From positions 880,501 through 944,500 of the forward strand of contig NZ_CP081844.1 of NCBI RefSeq assembly GCF_019803445.1: a stretch of DNA of 64,000 bases. The letters run 5' to 3'. Below, in pieces: positions 16,735 to 25,900 of the stretch (positions are counted from its first letter, which is position 1; each line of letters begins with the position of its first letter). The notes below the pieces were generated by a model. It searched no databases. It saw only the letters and a list, made by a program, of their open reading frames with translations, and had not been told where the DNA came from. A program made the translations under genes and the position numbers. The DNA comes from Caenibius sp. WL. GTDB taxonomy: Bacteria; Pseudomonadota; Alphaproteobacteria; Sphingomonadales; Sphingomonadaceae.

Positions 16735-17691
16735 ATGACGACGACCAACGATCCCGCCAAGAAACAGGTCCGCATCGACCGCAATTTTGCGTCGCGGGTG
16801 GATTGGAACCTGCTGCGCCTGTTCGTCGAAATCGTGCAGGCTGGGGGGATCGGCGCCGCCGCGCGGCGGTTGAACCGCCAGCAGCCCAGTGTCAGCGCGG
16901 CGCTGAAACGGTTGGAAGACCATATCGGCACGCAATTGCTGCGGCGTACCGCATCGGGGGTGGAAGCGACCACGGCCGGGCGGGCGCTGCTGCTGATCTG
17001 CGAGGATATGTTCGAATCGGCCCGCATGGTGCCGCACCAGATTTCACAAGCGATCAAGCAGGTCGAAGGGCTGGTCAGAATCCAACTCATCTCATCGGTG
17101 ATATCGGCCGAATTCGACGAGGCGATCGCGAGTTTCCATCGCCGCCATCCGGCGATCCAGATTGAACTGCATGTCTCCCCTTGGCGCGAAGTGCTTGATG
17201 CGCTGGAGCGGGGGGAAGCGGAACTCGGCGTGGGATATGACAGCGGCGTGCGCAGCGCGTTGACCTACGAACCGATGTTCGTGGAATCGCAGCAGCTCTA
17301 TTGCGCCCGGATGCATCCGCTGTTCGGCTGTCGCGTCACCCGGCTGGGCGAACTGCGCGAGGAAGGCTTCATCCTGACCGGGGGGGACGAACTGGAAACG
17401 ATCACCCGCCTGCGCCAGCGTTATCGCCTGGGGACAGTGGTCAATGGCCGGGCCGAGGATATCAACGAAGCGCTTCGGCTGGTGACGCTGGGCGTCGGGA
17501 TCGGCTTCCTGCCGGTTATGGCAGCGAAAAAGGCGGTCGATCAGGGCAAGCTGTGGCCGCTGCTGCCCAAGGATGCCGAACCGTCATACGATATCTATCT
17601 CATCGCGCGCGATGCGCCTTTGCGCGACACGGCGACGCAACTGTTCATGGATGAAGTGCTTCGCCGTCTGCGTGCCGTGCCTAAGGCATAG
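16735..17691 (+). CDS. LysR-family transcriptional regulator, likely controller of the nitrogen-compound regulon
   Basis: About 318 residues. The N-terminal winged helix-turn-helix reads DWNLLRLFVEIVQAGGIGAAARRLNRQQPSVSAALKRLEDHIGTQL in pieces typical of LysR, followed by a substrate-binding effector domain (LVRIQLISSVISAEFDEAIASF ... EAELGVGYDSG ... GVGIGFLPVMAAKKAV). It lies between the oxygenase gene and the ABC operon, on the same strand. Matching GGCATAG-N7-CTATGCC palindromes flank it on both sides, and one overlaps its own stop codon. It therefore likely senses the nitrogen compound or a breakdown product and activates both flanking units. The start is uncertain: ATG 16669 also lies in frame with a better AGG spacing. 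Confidence 0.9.
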   Translation: MTTTNDPAKKQVRIDRNFASRVDWNLLRLFVEIVQAGGIGAAARRLNRQQPSVSAALKRLEDHIGTQLLRRTASGVEATTAGRALLLICEDMFESARMVPHQISQAIKQVEGLVRIQLISSVISAEFDEAIASFHRRHPAIQIELHVSPWREVLDALERGEAELGVGYDSGVRSALTYEPMFVESQQLYCARMHPLFGCRVTRLGELREEGFILTGGDELETITRLRQRYRLGTVVNGRAEDINEALRLVTLGVGIGFLPVMAAKKAVDQGKLWPLLPKDAEPSYDIYLIARDAPLRDTATQLFMDEVLRRLRAVPKA

Positions 17692-17705
17692 ATGAAATCT
17701 ATGCC
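17685..17705. promoter_or_regulatory. Perfect palindrome GGCATAG-N7-CTATGCC upstream of the ABC/carboxylase operon
   Basis: Same 7+7+7 inverted repeat as at 14686. The left arm contains the TAG stop codon of the LysR gene (17689-17691), so the regulator gene ends inside the presumed operator. It lies about 80 bases before the substrate-binding-protein ATG at 17785, an ordinary LysR activator distance (14686 has the same spacing to its gene). No guanidine riboswitch sequence is visible between it and the gene. Confidence 0.75.
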
Positions 17706-17784
17706 TTCTATAAAAAATCAGTGTCTCCCTGAATGACCTTCGCTCCCGCATCACGGATGCATCACGGCGAAGGGAACGCTCACG

Positions 17785-18930
17785 ATGACATTTCATGGTT
17801 CGGTTGAAGACAAAGGCAAGGTTGGCAGAACCCGGCGCCACCTTCTTGGCAGCGGTCTGGCGCTTGTCGCACTGGCGGCACTGGGCGGCTGCGGCGCTTC
17901 GAAGCCCGCTGGCGAGGCGGCGGGCGCGCAGACCGAAGCGGCCAAGACCGAATTCAATATCGGCTGGTCGATCTATGCCGGCTGGATGCCCTGGGCCTAC
18001 GCGGAAAAGAGCGGTATTCTCAAGAAGTGGGCGGACAAATACGGGATCAAGATCAATCTGATCCAGGTGAACGATTACGTCGAATCTCTTAATCAGTATA
18101 CGGCGGGCAAGCTGGATGGGGTCGGGTCCACCAACATGGATGCGCTGACGATCCCGGCGGCGGGCGGCAAGGATACCACGGTCCTCATTCTCGGAGACTA
18201 TTCCAACGGCAACGATGGCATCGTCCTTAAGAACGCCGCTGCGATGGCGGATATCAAGGGGCGAACCGTCAATCTGGTCGAGCTTTCGGTGTCGCACTAT
18301 CTGCTGGCCCGCGCGCTGACGCTCAACGGCATGCAATTGTCCGATGTAAAGACGGTCAACACATCCGATGCGGATATCGCCAGCGCGTTTGCCTCGCCGA
18401 CAGTCACGGCGGTGGCGGCCTGGAACCCGCAGCTTTCGCAAATCAAGGCGGCGCCGGGCGCGACCATGGTGTTCGACAGTTCGAAGATCCCCAACGAAAT
18501 CCAGGATCTGATGACGGTTTCGACCGCCACGCTCAAAGCCAATCCCAATCTCGGCAAGGCGCTGGTCGGCGCATGGTACGAAGTCCTCGGGATCATGGCG
18601 AAAGGTGATGCCAAGGCGAACGAGGCGATCGACGACATGGCGCGCATGGCGGGCACCACGCCGGAGAATTTCCGCGCGCAGCTCAAGACCACTTACATCT
18701 ATTACAAGCCCGCCGAAGCGGTCAGTTATCTCACCGGCCCCGATATCATCAAGCACGAGGATGCGGTGCGCCAGTTCAGCTACGCCAAGGGCCTGTTTGG
18801 CCCGGCGGCGACTTCGGTCGATGCCATCGGGATCGGCTTCGCCAACGGCAAGACGCTGGGCGACAAGGCCAATGTGAAGCTGCGGTTCGACCCCAGCTTC
18901 ATGCAGATGGCCGCCGACGGAAAACTATAA
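17785..18930 (+). CDS. ABC transporter periplasmic binding lipoprotein, urea-carboxylase-region type
   Basis: 381 residues with a twin-arginine/lipoprotein-like N-terminus (GRTRRHLLGSGLALVALAALGGC; lipidated Cys at residue 36). The mature part is a NitT/TauT-like substrate-binding fold (FNIGWSIYAGWMPWAYAEKSG; DYVESLNQYTAGKLDGVGSTNMDAL). Proteins of this type are the family named for its regular place beside urea/guanidine carboxylase genes. It should deliver the small nitrogen compound (urea, guanidine or a larger guanidino compound) to the permease at 19866 and ATPase at 20678. It begins the operon after the palindrome at 17685. Ligand not determined. Confidence 0.9.
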   Translation: MTFHGSVEDKGKVGRTRRHLLGSGLALVALAALGGCGASKPAGEAAGAQTEAAKTEFNIGWSIYAGWMPWAYAEKSGILKKWADKYGIKINLIQVNDYVESLNQYTAGKLDGVGSTNMDALTIPAAGGKDTTVLILGDYSNGNDGIVLKNAAAMADIKGRTVNLVELSVSHYLLARALTLNGMQLSDVKTVNTSDADIASAFASPTVTAVAAWNPQLSQIKAAPGATMVFDSSKIPNEIQDLMTVSTATLKANPNLGKALVGAWYEVLGIMAKGDAKANEAIDDMARMAGTTPENFRAQLKTTYIYYKPAEAVSYLTGPDIIKHEDAVRQFSYAKGLFGPAATSVDAIGIGFANGKTLGDKANVKLRFDPSFMQMAADGKL

Positions 18931-19053
18931 CCCGCACGAAAAGACGATGCGTGGACTGTCAGCCTCGCTGCTGACGACGGGAGAGCTGTGTCTGCGAGGC
19001 GCCGCATGCGCTTTGCAAGCGTGTTTCAAGGATTGCCCAAGGGGGATGTGTTT

Positions 19054-19818
19054 ATGAAGCGAACTCTTTTCTTTCTGCCGCTGCTGGCCATCGGCATGAC
19101 ACCTGTTGCCGCCTATGCTGAGGATGGCGAGGCTTCGGCCAGCGATATCACCGTCAGCGGCTCGGTCGGGCTGACCAGCCAGTACCGCCTGCGCGGTATT
19201 TCGATGAGCGACGAGGATATCGCCGTCCAGGGCGGGATCACACTGACGCACAGTTCGGGTTTCTATGTCGGAGCCTGGGCGTCGAGCCTCGGCGGCTTCG
19301 GCACGTTCGGCGGTTCCAACATGGAACTGGATGCGATTGCCGGCTATTCCACCACTGTCGGGAAAACCACGCTGGATGGCGGCCTCGTCTGGTATTTTTA
19401 TCCGGGCACGGATGGGCATCAGTACGCCGAACTCTACGGCTCGGTTTCGCATCCGATCGGCCCGGTAAAGGCCAAGGTGGGCGCTTATTACGCACCCAAG
19501 CGGAAATCCATCGGCGATGAAGACAATATCTATGTCTATGGCGATCTTGCCCTGCCGATCAAGGATACGCCGGTCACGCTGAAAGCGCACCTCGGCTACA
19601 CCAATGGCGACAGCGCGCTGGCCGGGCCGGATGGCCACTATCTTGATTACAGTGTCGGGGCCGACGTCGCGTGGAAGAATCTCACGCTCAACGTTTCCTA
19701 CGTCGATACCGACATGGGCGGCGCGGATGCCGATGCTTTCTTCACGGTGCCCGGCGGCAAGCGTGGACGCAGCATTGTCGACGGCGCGGTGGTGGCGTCG
19801 CTGACCGCGACGTTCTGA
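19054..19818 (+). CDS. TorF-type putative outer-membrane porin
   Basis: 254 residues with signal peptide MKRTLFFLPLLAIGMTPVAAYA, then alternating amphipathic strands and the family opening SGSVGLTSQYRLRGISMSDEDIAVQGGIT. It ends LTATF, with the terminal Phe usual for outer-membrane barrels. Members are predicted porins found next to nitrogen-compound transport genes. Here the gene sits between the binding-protein and permease genes of the ABC system, so it is probably the outer-membrane entry for the same substrate, working beside or instead of the TonB receptor. The start at 19054 follows AAGGGGG; the frame is open further upstream (18988) without a signal peptide. Confidence 0.87.
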   Translation: MKRTLFFLPLLAIGMTPVAAYAEDGEASASDITVSGSVGLTSQYRLRGISMSDEDIAVQGGITLTHSSGFYVGAWASSLGGFGTFGGSNMELDAIAGYSTTVGKTTLDGGLVWYFYPGTDGHQYAELYGSVSHPIGPVKAKVGAYYAPKRKSIGDEDNIYVYGDLALPIKDTPVTLKAHLGYTNGDSALAGPDGHYLDYSVGADVAWKNLTLNVSYVDTDMGGADADAFFTVPGGKRGRSIVDGAVVASLTATF

Positions 19819-19865
19819 CTTCCCACGCCATCTGAACTGACTTCGGCAGCGAAAGGGGCCGCGCA

Positions 19866-20681
19866 GTGCGCCTGATAAATATCAAACCCGGCCGAGGAGG
19901 GCGCCTGATCGCCGGTCTGGTGCCGATTTTGATCCTTGTCCTGATCTACATGATCGCGTCGGAAGCGCGCCATGCCGTGAACCCTTCCGACAAGGTGCTG
20001 CCGACCTTTGGCGCGATGGGGGACGCAATCCTCCGTTTCGCGGCCCAGCGCGATCCGATGACGGGCAACATCACGCTGATGGCCGACACCATGGCCAGCC
20101 TCTACCGCTTGGGTATCGGGCTGGCCATAGCCACCGTCGGATCGCTCGTCCTCGGTCTGCTGCTCGGTGTGATCCCGATGGTTCGGGCCACGCTGGGGCC
20201 GATCGTAACGGTAATCGCGGTGATCCCGCCGATTGCCGTGCTGCCGATCCTGTTCATTGTCATGGGATTGGGCGAAGCATCGAAAATCGCGCTGATCGCC
20301 CTTGGCATCGCCCCCTACATGACGCGCGATCTCGCCGCTTATGTCGCGGGCCTGCCGAACGAACAGTTCCTCAAGGCGCAGACGCTCGGGGCCAACAGCT
20401 GGCTGGTCGCCGTCCGGGTCGCCCTGCCGCAGCTCATGCCCAAGCTGATCGAAAGCCTGCGGTTTTCGATGGGCCCGGCGTGGGTGTTCCTGATCGCGGC
20501 CGAAGCGGTCGCCTCCGATATCGGGCTTGGCTACCGCATCTTCCTCGTCCGGCGTTATCTCGCGATGGATATCATCCTGCCTTACGTGGCGTGGATTTCG
20601 CTTCTCGCCATCGCCGCCGATTTCCTTCTCCACACCATCAGCCGCAAGGGCTTTCCCTGGGCCCATGGAGGTGCGCGATGA
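19866..20681 (+). CDS. ABC transporter permease (urea-carboxylase-associated)
   Basis: 271 residues, about six transmembrane helices. The conserved cytoplasmic EAA loop reads AQTLGANSWLVAVRVALPQLMPKLIES, placing it in the NitT/TauT binding-protein-dependent permease family (SsuC/TauC-like). A GTG start at 19866 is preceded by AAAGGGG. The TGA at 20679-20681 overlaps the ATG of the ATPase gene (ATGA), so the two are translationally coupled. It forms the membrane channel for the substrate bound by the lipoprotein at 17785; a homodimer is expected because no second permease gene is present. Confidence 0.93.
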   Translation: MRLINIKPGRGGRLIAGLVPILILVLIYMIASEARHAVNPSDKVLPTFGAMGDAILRFAAQRDPMTGNITLMADTMASLYRLGIGLAIATVGSLVLGLLLGVIPMVRATLGPIVTVIAVIPPIAVLPILFIVMGLGEASKIALIALGIAPYMTRDLAAYVAGLPNEQFLKAQTLGANSWLVAVRVALPQLMPKLIESLRFSMGPAWVFLIAAEAVASDIGLGYRIFLVRRYLAMDIILPYVAWISLLAIAADFLLHTISRKGFPWAHGGAR

Positions 20682-21475
20682 GCACGCTGCTCTCCTTCAG
20701 GAACGTCTGGGTCGAATATGGCGACAAGATCGTGCTCGAACGCGTGTCGCTGGATATCGACGAAGGCTCCTTCGTTTCGGTGGTCGGCCCTTCCGGTGCG
20801 GGCAAGAGCACGTTCCTGCGGTTGATCCTTGGCCAGGAAGCGCCAAGCAGCGGGCAGATTCTGCTTGATGATGCCGAACTGCGCGCCGAATGCGCACCCG
20901 ACAGGGGCGTGGTGTTCCAGCGTTATTCGGTATTCCCCCATCTCACCGCGTTGCAGAACGTGCTGTTCGGGCTCGAATGCGAACATGCGCCGGTGTTCGG
21001 CAAGCTGTTCGGCAAGCGCCGCCGCGAAGCCACGGAACAGGCCGTGGAAATGCTGTCTGCCGTCGGGCTGGAACACAATCTGGATGTCTATCCGGCGGAA
21101 ATGTCGGGAGGAATGCAGCAACGGCTCGCGATTGCGCAGGCGCTGATCAAGCGGCCCCGGATTCTGCTGCTGGACGAACCTTTCGGCGCGCTCGATCCCG
21201 GTATCCGCAAGGATATGCACGAACTGGTCACCCGGCTGTGGCGCGATCATCGGCTGACAATCGTCATGGTCACGCATGACATTCAGGAAGCTTTCGCGTT
21301 GGGCACCCGCGTGCTCGCTTTCGACAAGCGCCGCCACGATCCGCATGCACCGCATCGCTACGGATCGACTGCCACATACGATGTCACGCTCGAACGCAAG
21401 CTGGCTGCGGCCCAGGCCAGCGATGCCGCCGCTTTGCCTCCGCCGCTTCCAACGGATGGGCAGGCCGCGCTGTGA
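20678..21475 (+). CDS. ABC transporter ATP-binding protein (urea-carboxylase-associated)
   Basis: 265 residues. Walker A GPSGAGKST at residues 37-45, the Q-loop region VVFQRYSVFPHLTAL, signature MSGGMQQRLAIAQAL, Walker B ILLLDEPFGALD and switch His in MVTHDIQEA are all intact. It belongs to the nitrate/sulfonate/taurine importer subfamily and energises the importer made with the permease (four-base overlap) and the binding lipoprotein. The C-terminus has a short low-complexity tail (ALPPPLPTDGQAAL) of no known role. It starts at the ATG inside the permease stop; longer frames upstream are antisense-like and rejected. Confidence 0.95.
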   Translation: MSTLLSFRNVWVEYGDKIVLERVSLDIDEGSFVSVVGPSGAGKSTFLRLILGQEAPSSGQILLDDAELRAECAPDRGVVFQRYSVFPHLTALQNVLFGLECEHAPVFGKLFGKRRREATEQAVEMLSAVGLEHNLDVYPAEMSGGMQQRLAIAQALIKRPRILLLDEPFGALDPGIRKDMHELVTRLWRDHRLTIVMVTHDIQEAFALGTRVLAFDKRRHDPHAPHRYGSTATYDVTLERKLAAAQASDAAALPPPLPTDGQAAL

Positions 21476-21502
21476 CATGCGAATTTTTCGAAGGATGAAA
21501 TC

Positions 21503-22312
21503 ATGACGACGAGCACTGCAAACCCCAAGGCGGCACGCGATCACGCCCGCGCCATGGCCGGAACGAAAGCGGAGGCGATGCCGGTCCTTCCACCCGCGGC
21601 GGACGATGCCGGTGGGGAACTGGTGTGGGAAGAAACGGTGGCCCCCGGTGGCTATGCTTCCCATCGGATCGCACGTGGCACGCGGCTGCGGCTGATCGAC
21701 CTCCAGGGCGATGCCTGCGCTTCGATGCTGCTGTTCAACGCCGAATGTCCGGTCGAACGGCTGAATGTTGCCGACACGATGAAAGTGCAATGGAATGCCT
21801 ATCTCGGCGCGGGTCAGTTGATCCTGTCCGATATGGGCCGGGTGATGATGAGCGTTCTGGAAGATGACGCCGAAACGCACGATCTGCTCTGCGGTGCGTC
21901 CAGCGAAGCGTCCAACGCGCGGGTCTACGGTGATGGCAAGAATTACGGCGCCCATCCCAACGCGCGCGACCGTTTCATGCTGGCTGTCGCCAAGTATGGC
22001 CTCGGCAGGAAGGATGTCCACCCCTGCGTCAATTGGTTCAAGGGCGTGCGGGTGGAAGAAGGGGGCAACACCGTGCCGACAATCGGCCCCTTCGCGCCGG
22101 GGCGCAGCGTGCTGCTGCGCGCGGAGATGGACCTGATCGTGGTCGTGGCCAATTGCCCGCATGTACTCGACGAGCGGGCGGAATTCACGGTCACCCCGCT
22201 GCGCCTCACCGCCTGGAAAGGCGCGGTGACGCCGGAGAAAGACCCCATCCGCAAAGCCGCGCCCGAGGGGCTGCGCGCCTTCCTCAACACCGAAGATTAC
22301 TACCGCCGCTGA
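21503..22312 (+). CDS. DUF1989 / urea carboxylase-associated protein (carboxyguanidine deiminase-like subunit, larger)
   Basis: 269 residues of the DUF1989 fold (APGGYASHRIARGTRLRLIDLQGD; SEASNARVYG; HPNARDRF; FAPGRSVLLRAEMDLIVVVANCP). Paired proteins of this family always accompany urea-carboxylase-like genes; in characterised guanidine pathways the pair forms the heteromeric carboxyguanidine deiminase that makes allophanate. The potential metal-site Cys is C130, but where the partner has a Cys in HSCVDN this protein has Ala154 (HPNARD), suggesting a supporting or non-identical active site. The ending AFLNTEDYYRR is a feature of the longer subunit type. It lies 12 bases before the next gene, in the same operon. 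Confidence 0.9.
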   Translation: MTTSTANPKAARDHARAMAGTKAEAMPVLPPAADDAGGELVWEETVAPGGYASHRIARGTRLRLIDLQGDACASMLLFNAECPVERLNVADTMKVQWNAYLGAGQLILSDMGRVMMSVLEDDAETHDLLCGASSEASNARVYGDGKNYGAHPNARDRFMLAVAKYGLGRKDVHPCVNWFKGVRVEEGGNTVPTIGPFAPGRSVLLRAEMDLIVVVANCPHVLDERAEFTVTPLRLTAWKGAVTPEKDPIRKAAPEGLRAFLNTEDYYRR

Positions 22313-22324
22313 CGGGAGAGAGCC

Positions 22325-22960
22325 ATGACCGACCAACTTGCAACCGCCGGGCTTCCCGGCACGATCGTTCACGATGAGGTGGTCCCGGCCCGCGCGCCTT
22401 GGATGCACACGATCAAAGCCGGGCAAACGCTGCGCATCGTCGATATGGAGGGCAACCAGGCGGTCGATTTCCTGGCCTATGCCGCCGATGACGATGCCGA
22501 ACGCTACAGCGCGCAGGATACGATTGCCGGGCAGCGCAACATCTTCCTGCGCACCGGCTCGGTGCTGCTGTCCAACGAAGGCCGCCCGATGATGACGATC
22601 ACTGGCACGTCGGTGGATTATCACGACACCATCGGCGGGGCGTGCTCCTGCGAATCCAACACGCTGCGCTATGGCCATCACACCAAGGCGCAGCATTCCT
22701 GCGTCGACAATTTCCTCGACGCCAACGTTCGCGCGGGCCGCAACAAGCGTGACATGGTGTCCAACATCAATTTCTTCATGAACGTGCCGGTGGAAGCCGA
22801 TGGGACGCTGGGCATCGTCGATGGGATTTCCGCCCCGGGCCTGACGGTCGATCTGCGCGCGGAAATGGATGTGGTCGTCGTCGTCTCCAACTGCCCGCAG
22901 ATCAACAACCCTTGCAACGGTTTCAATCCGACGCCGGTGCGCATGGTGGTGGCGCAATAA
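22325..22960 (+). CDS. DUF1989 / urea carboxylase-associated protein (carboxyguanidine deiminase-like subunit, shorter)
   Basis: 211 residues, DUF1989 family. C107 and C109 in GGACSCESNTLRYG and C126 in QHSCVDNFL, together with NINFFMNVPV and DLRAEMDVVVVVSNCPQINNPCNG, give a complete set of presumed metal ligands, unlike its partner at 21503. Together they should form a heteromer that deaminates carboxyguanidine to allophanate if the pathway starts from guanidine; in a pure urea pathway the role of these proteins is unexplained. Ribosome site GGGAGAG precedes ATG 22325. The TAA at 22958-22960 overlaps the carboxylase ATG, so the genes are coupled. Confidence 0.9.
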   Translation: MTDQLATAGLPGTIVHDEVVPARAPWMHTIKAGQTLRIVDMEGNQAVDFLAYAADDDAERYSAQDTIAGQRNIFLRTGSVLLSNEGRPMMTITGTSVDYHDTIGGACSCESNTLRYGHHTKAQHSCVDNFLDANVRAGRNKRDMVSNINFFMNVPVEADGTLGIVDGISAPGLTVDLRAEMDVVVVVSNCPQINNPCNGFNPTPVRMVVAQ

Positions 22961-25900
22961 TGTTCAGCAAGGTTCTGATTGCCAATCGCGGCGCTATCGC
23001 TTGCCGCATTATCCGAACGCTCCGGCAAATGGGTATCGGCTCGGTCGCCGTGTTCAGCGAAGCGGATGCGGGATCGCGCCATGTCGTCGAAGCGGACGAG
23101 GCGATCTGCGTCGGCCCGGCCCCTGCCGCCGAAAGCTATCTCAACGTCGATGCGATTCTGGCAGCGGCACGGACGACGGGAGCGCAGGCGATCCATCCCG
23201 GTTATGGCTTCCTGTCGGAAAACACGGCCTTTGCCGAAGCCTGCGAAGCCGCCGGAATTGCGTTCATCGGTCCGACGCCGGACAATATCCGCACTTTTGG
23301 TTTGAAGCACACCGCTCGGGCACTGGCCGCGGCGCATGGCGTGCCGCTGGCCCCCGGTACCGACCTGCTGACTGACGAAGCGGCGGCGATCAGCGCGGCG
23401 GCGGACATCGGCTATCCGGTGATCCTTAAGGCCACAGCGGGCGGCGGCGGGATCGGGATGAAGATCTGCGCCGACGAGGCCGATATCCGCGATGGCTTTG
23501 CCACCGTGGCGCGGCTGGGGGCGGGGAATTTTGGCGATGGCGGGGTGTTCCTCGAACGCTACGTCGCTCGTGCCCGCCATATCGAAGTGCAGGTTTTTGG
23601 CGATGGTCGGGGCCATGTGGTAGCGCTGGGGGAGCGTGATTGCTCGCTCCAGCGGCGCAATCAGAAAGTGGTGGAGGAAACGCCTGCCCCGCATCTGCCC
23701 GCGGCGACGCGCGCGGCGATGATCGAAGCAGCGGTGCGGTTGACGGCGGGGGCGCAGTACCGCTCCGCCGGGACGGTTGAATTCCTCTATGATGCGCAGC
23801 GGGACGATTTCTTCTTCCTTGAAGTGAATACCCGTCTGCAAGTCGAACACGGCGTGACTGAGCAGGTGACGGGCGTCGACCTTGTCGCCTGGATGATCCG
23901 GGGCGCAGCGGGCGATTTCACGTTTCTGGATGGGTTCGAAGCCAGGCCGCAAGGCGCGTCGATCCAGGTCCGCCTCTATGCCGAAGACCCGGCGCAGGAT
24001 TACCGGCCCAGTTCCGGCCGACTGATCGAAGTCGCCTTTCCTGAGGGGCCGCGCGTCGATGGCTGGGTGGAAAGCGGCTCCGAAGTCTCCGCATGGTACG
24101 ATCCGATGCTGGCCAAGCTGATCGTCACCGCACCGGATCGCGAGCAGGCGGTGCGGGCGATGCAGGCCGCGCTTGATGAAACGCGCATCGCCGGGATCGA
24201 AACCAATCTCGATTGGCTGCGCACGGTGGTGCGGTCCCAGCCCTTCGTTAGCGGGCAGGTTTCGACCCGGGCGCTGGCTGATATTCCCTATGCCCCCGCA
24301 ACTGTCCGCGTGCTGTCGGGCGGCGCGGCGACTACGGTGCAGGACTATCCGGGCCGGGTCGGCCTGTGGGATGTCGGCGTGCCGCCATCGGGCCCGATGG
24401 ATGCCCTGTCCTTCCGCCTCGGTAACAGCCTGCTCGGTAATGCAGAGGATGCGGCCGGGCTGGAATTCACCGCTGCCGGGCCGACATTGCAATTCAACGC
24501 GGCGGCGCGCTTGTGCCTGACCGGCGCGGAGTTCGGCGCGACGCTGGATGGCGATCCGGTGGAGCGCTATCAGCCCTTCGATGTCGCGCCGGGCCAGACG
24601 CTGCGGATCGGGCGCGTTGCTGGCGGGGGTATTCGCGGCTATCTGCTGGTAGCGGGCGGGCTCGACGTGCCGCTCTATCTCGGCAGCCGCAGCGCGTTTA
24701 CCTTGGGTGAGTTCGGCGGCCATGCCGGGCGTGCGGTGATGACAGGCGATACGCTGCATCTCGCTTCTGCCTCGTCGCCCGTTCCCGCCAGAGACCGCCT
24801 GCCCGTGGAACTGCCGGAAATTGGCAAGGCATGGCAGATTCGCGTGCTTTATGGGCCGCATGGTGCCCCCGATTTCTTCACCGACGACGATATCGCCATG
24901 CTGCGTTCGACGCAGTGGAAGGTGCATTACAATTCCAATCGCACCGGCGTCCGCCTGATCGGGCCGAAGCCGCAATGGGCGCGTAAGGACGGGGGTGAGG
25001 CGGGGCTGCACCCCTCTAACATTCACGACAACGCCTATGCTATCGGCGCGGTTGATTTCACCGGTGACATGCCGATTATCCTCGGCCCGGATGGCCCATC
25101 GCTGGGCGGTTTTGTCTGCCCGTTCGTGGTGATCGCGGCCGATTTGTGGAAAGTCGGCCAGCTTGCGCCGGGCGATGCGATCAGTTTCGTGCCTGTCAGC
25201 GATGAAGTGGCAGCCGAAGCCCTGGCGGCGCAGGACGCACTGATCGCGGGCCGCACCGCACCTGCACCGGCCCTGCAACAGCCGCAACTGGGCGATCCGG
25301 TGCTCCATCGCATTCCCGGCGCGGGCGTGCGGCCCGAAGCCTGCTATCGCCGGCAGGGCGATCAGCACCTGCTGGTTGAATACGGGCCCATCGTGCTCGA
25401 TCTCGAACTGCGGCTGCGTATCCATGCCCTGATGCTGGAATTGGAGCGGCTGGCCTTGCCCGGTATCGTCGATGTGACGCCCGGCATCCGCTCGTTGCAG
25501 GTCCATTATGACAGCCGCCAGCTTTCGCAGGCAGAACTGCTGGCAGCGCTGATCGCGGCGGAGGAGCGGCTGGGGACTCTGGACGATTTCGCCATCCCTT
25601 CACGCGTCGTCCACCTGCCGCTGTCGTGGCAGGACCCGGCGATCTATCAGACCATCGACAAATACATCCAATCGGTGCGCGACGATGCACCGTGGTGCCC
25701 GGACAATATCGAGTTCATCCGCCGGGTGAACGGGTTGGCCTCTATCGAGGACGTCAAGCGGATCGTGTTCGATGCAGATTATCTCGTGATGGGGCTGGGT
25801 GACGTCTATCTCGGCGCGCCAGTGGCGACGCCGGTCGATCCGCGCCATCGGCTTGTCACCACCAAATACAATCCAGCCCGTACCTGGACCCCGCCCAACG

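Noticed and set aside
14680-17037. 785-codon open frame on the minus strand
   Set aside because: Antisense to the oxygenase and LysR genes; it would also erase the palindrome at 14686. No protein motifs.
17692-17784. Guanidine (ykkC-type) riboswitch
   Set aside because: Looked for because of the operon content, but the conserved riboswitch core is not visible and the interval is too short for one.
20582-25506. Two very long minus-strand open frames (791 and 942 codons)
   Set aside because: Antisense to the ABC ATPase, DUF1989 and carboxylase genes, all with intact motifs and coupled starts.
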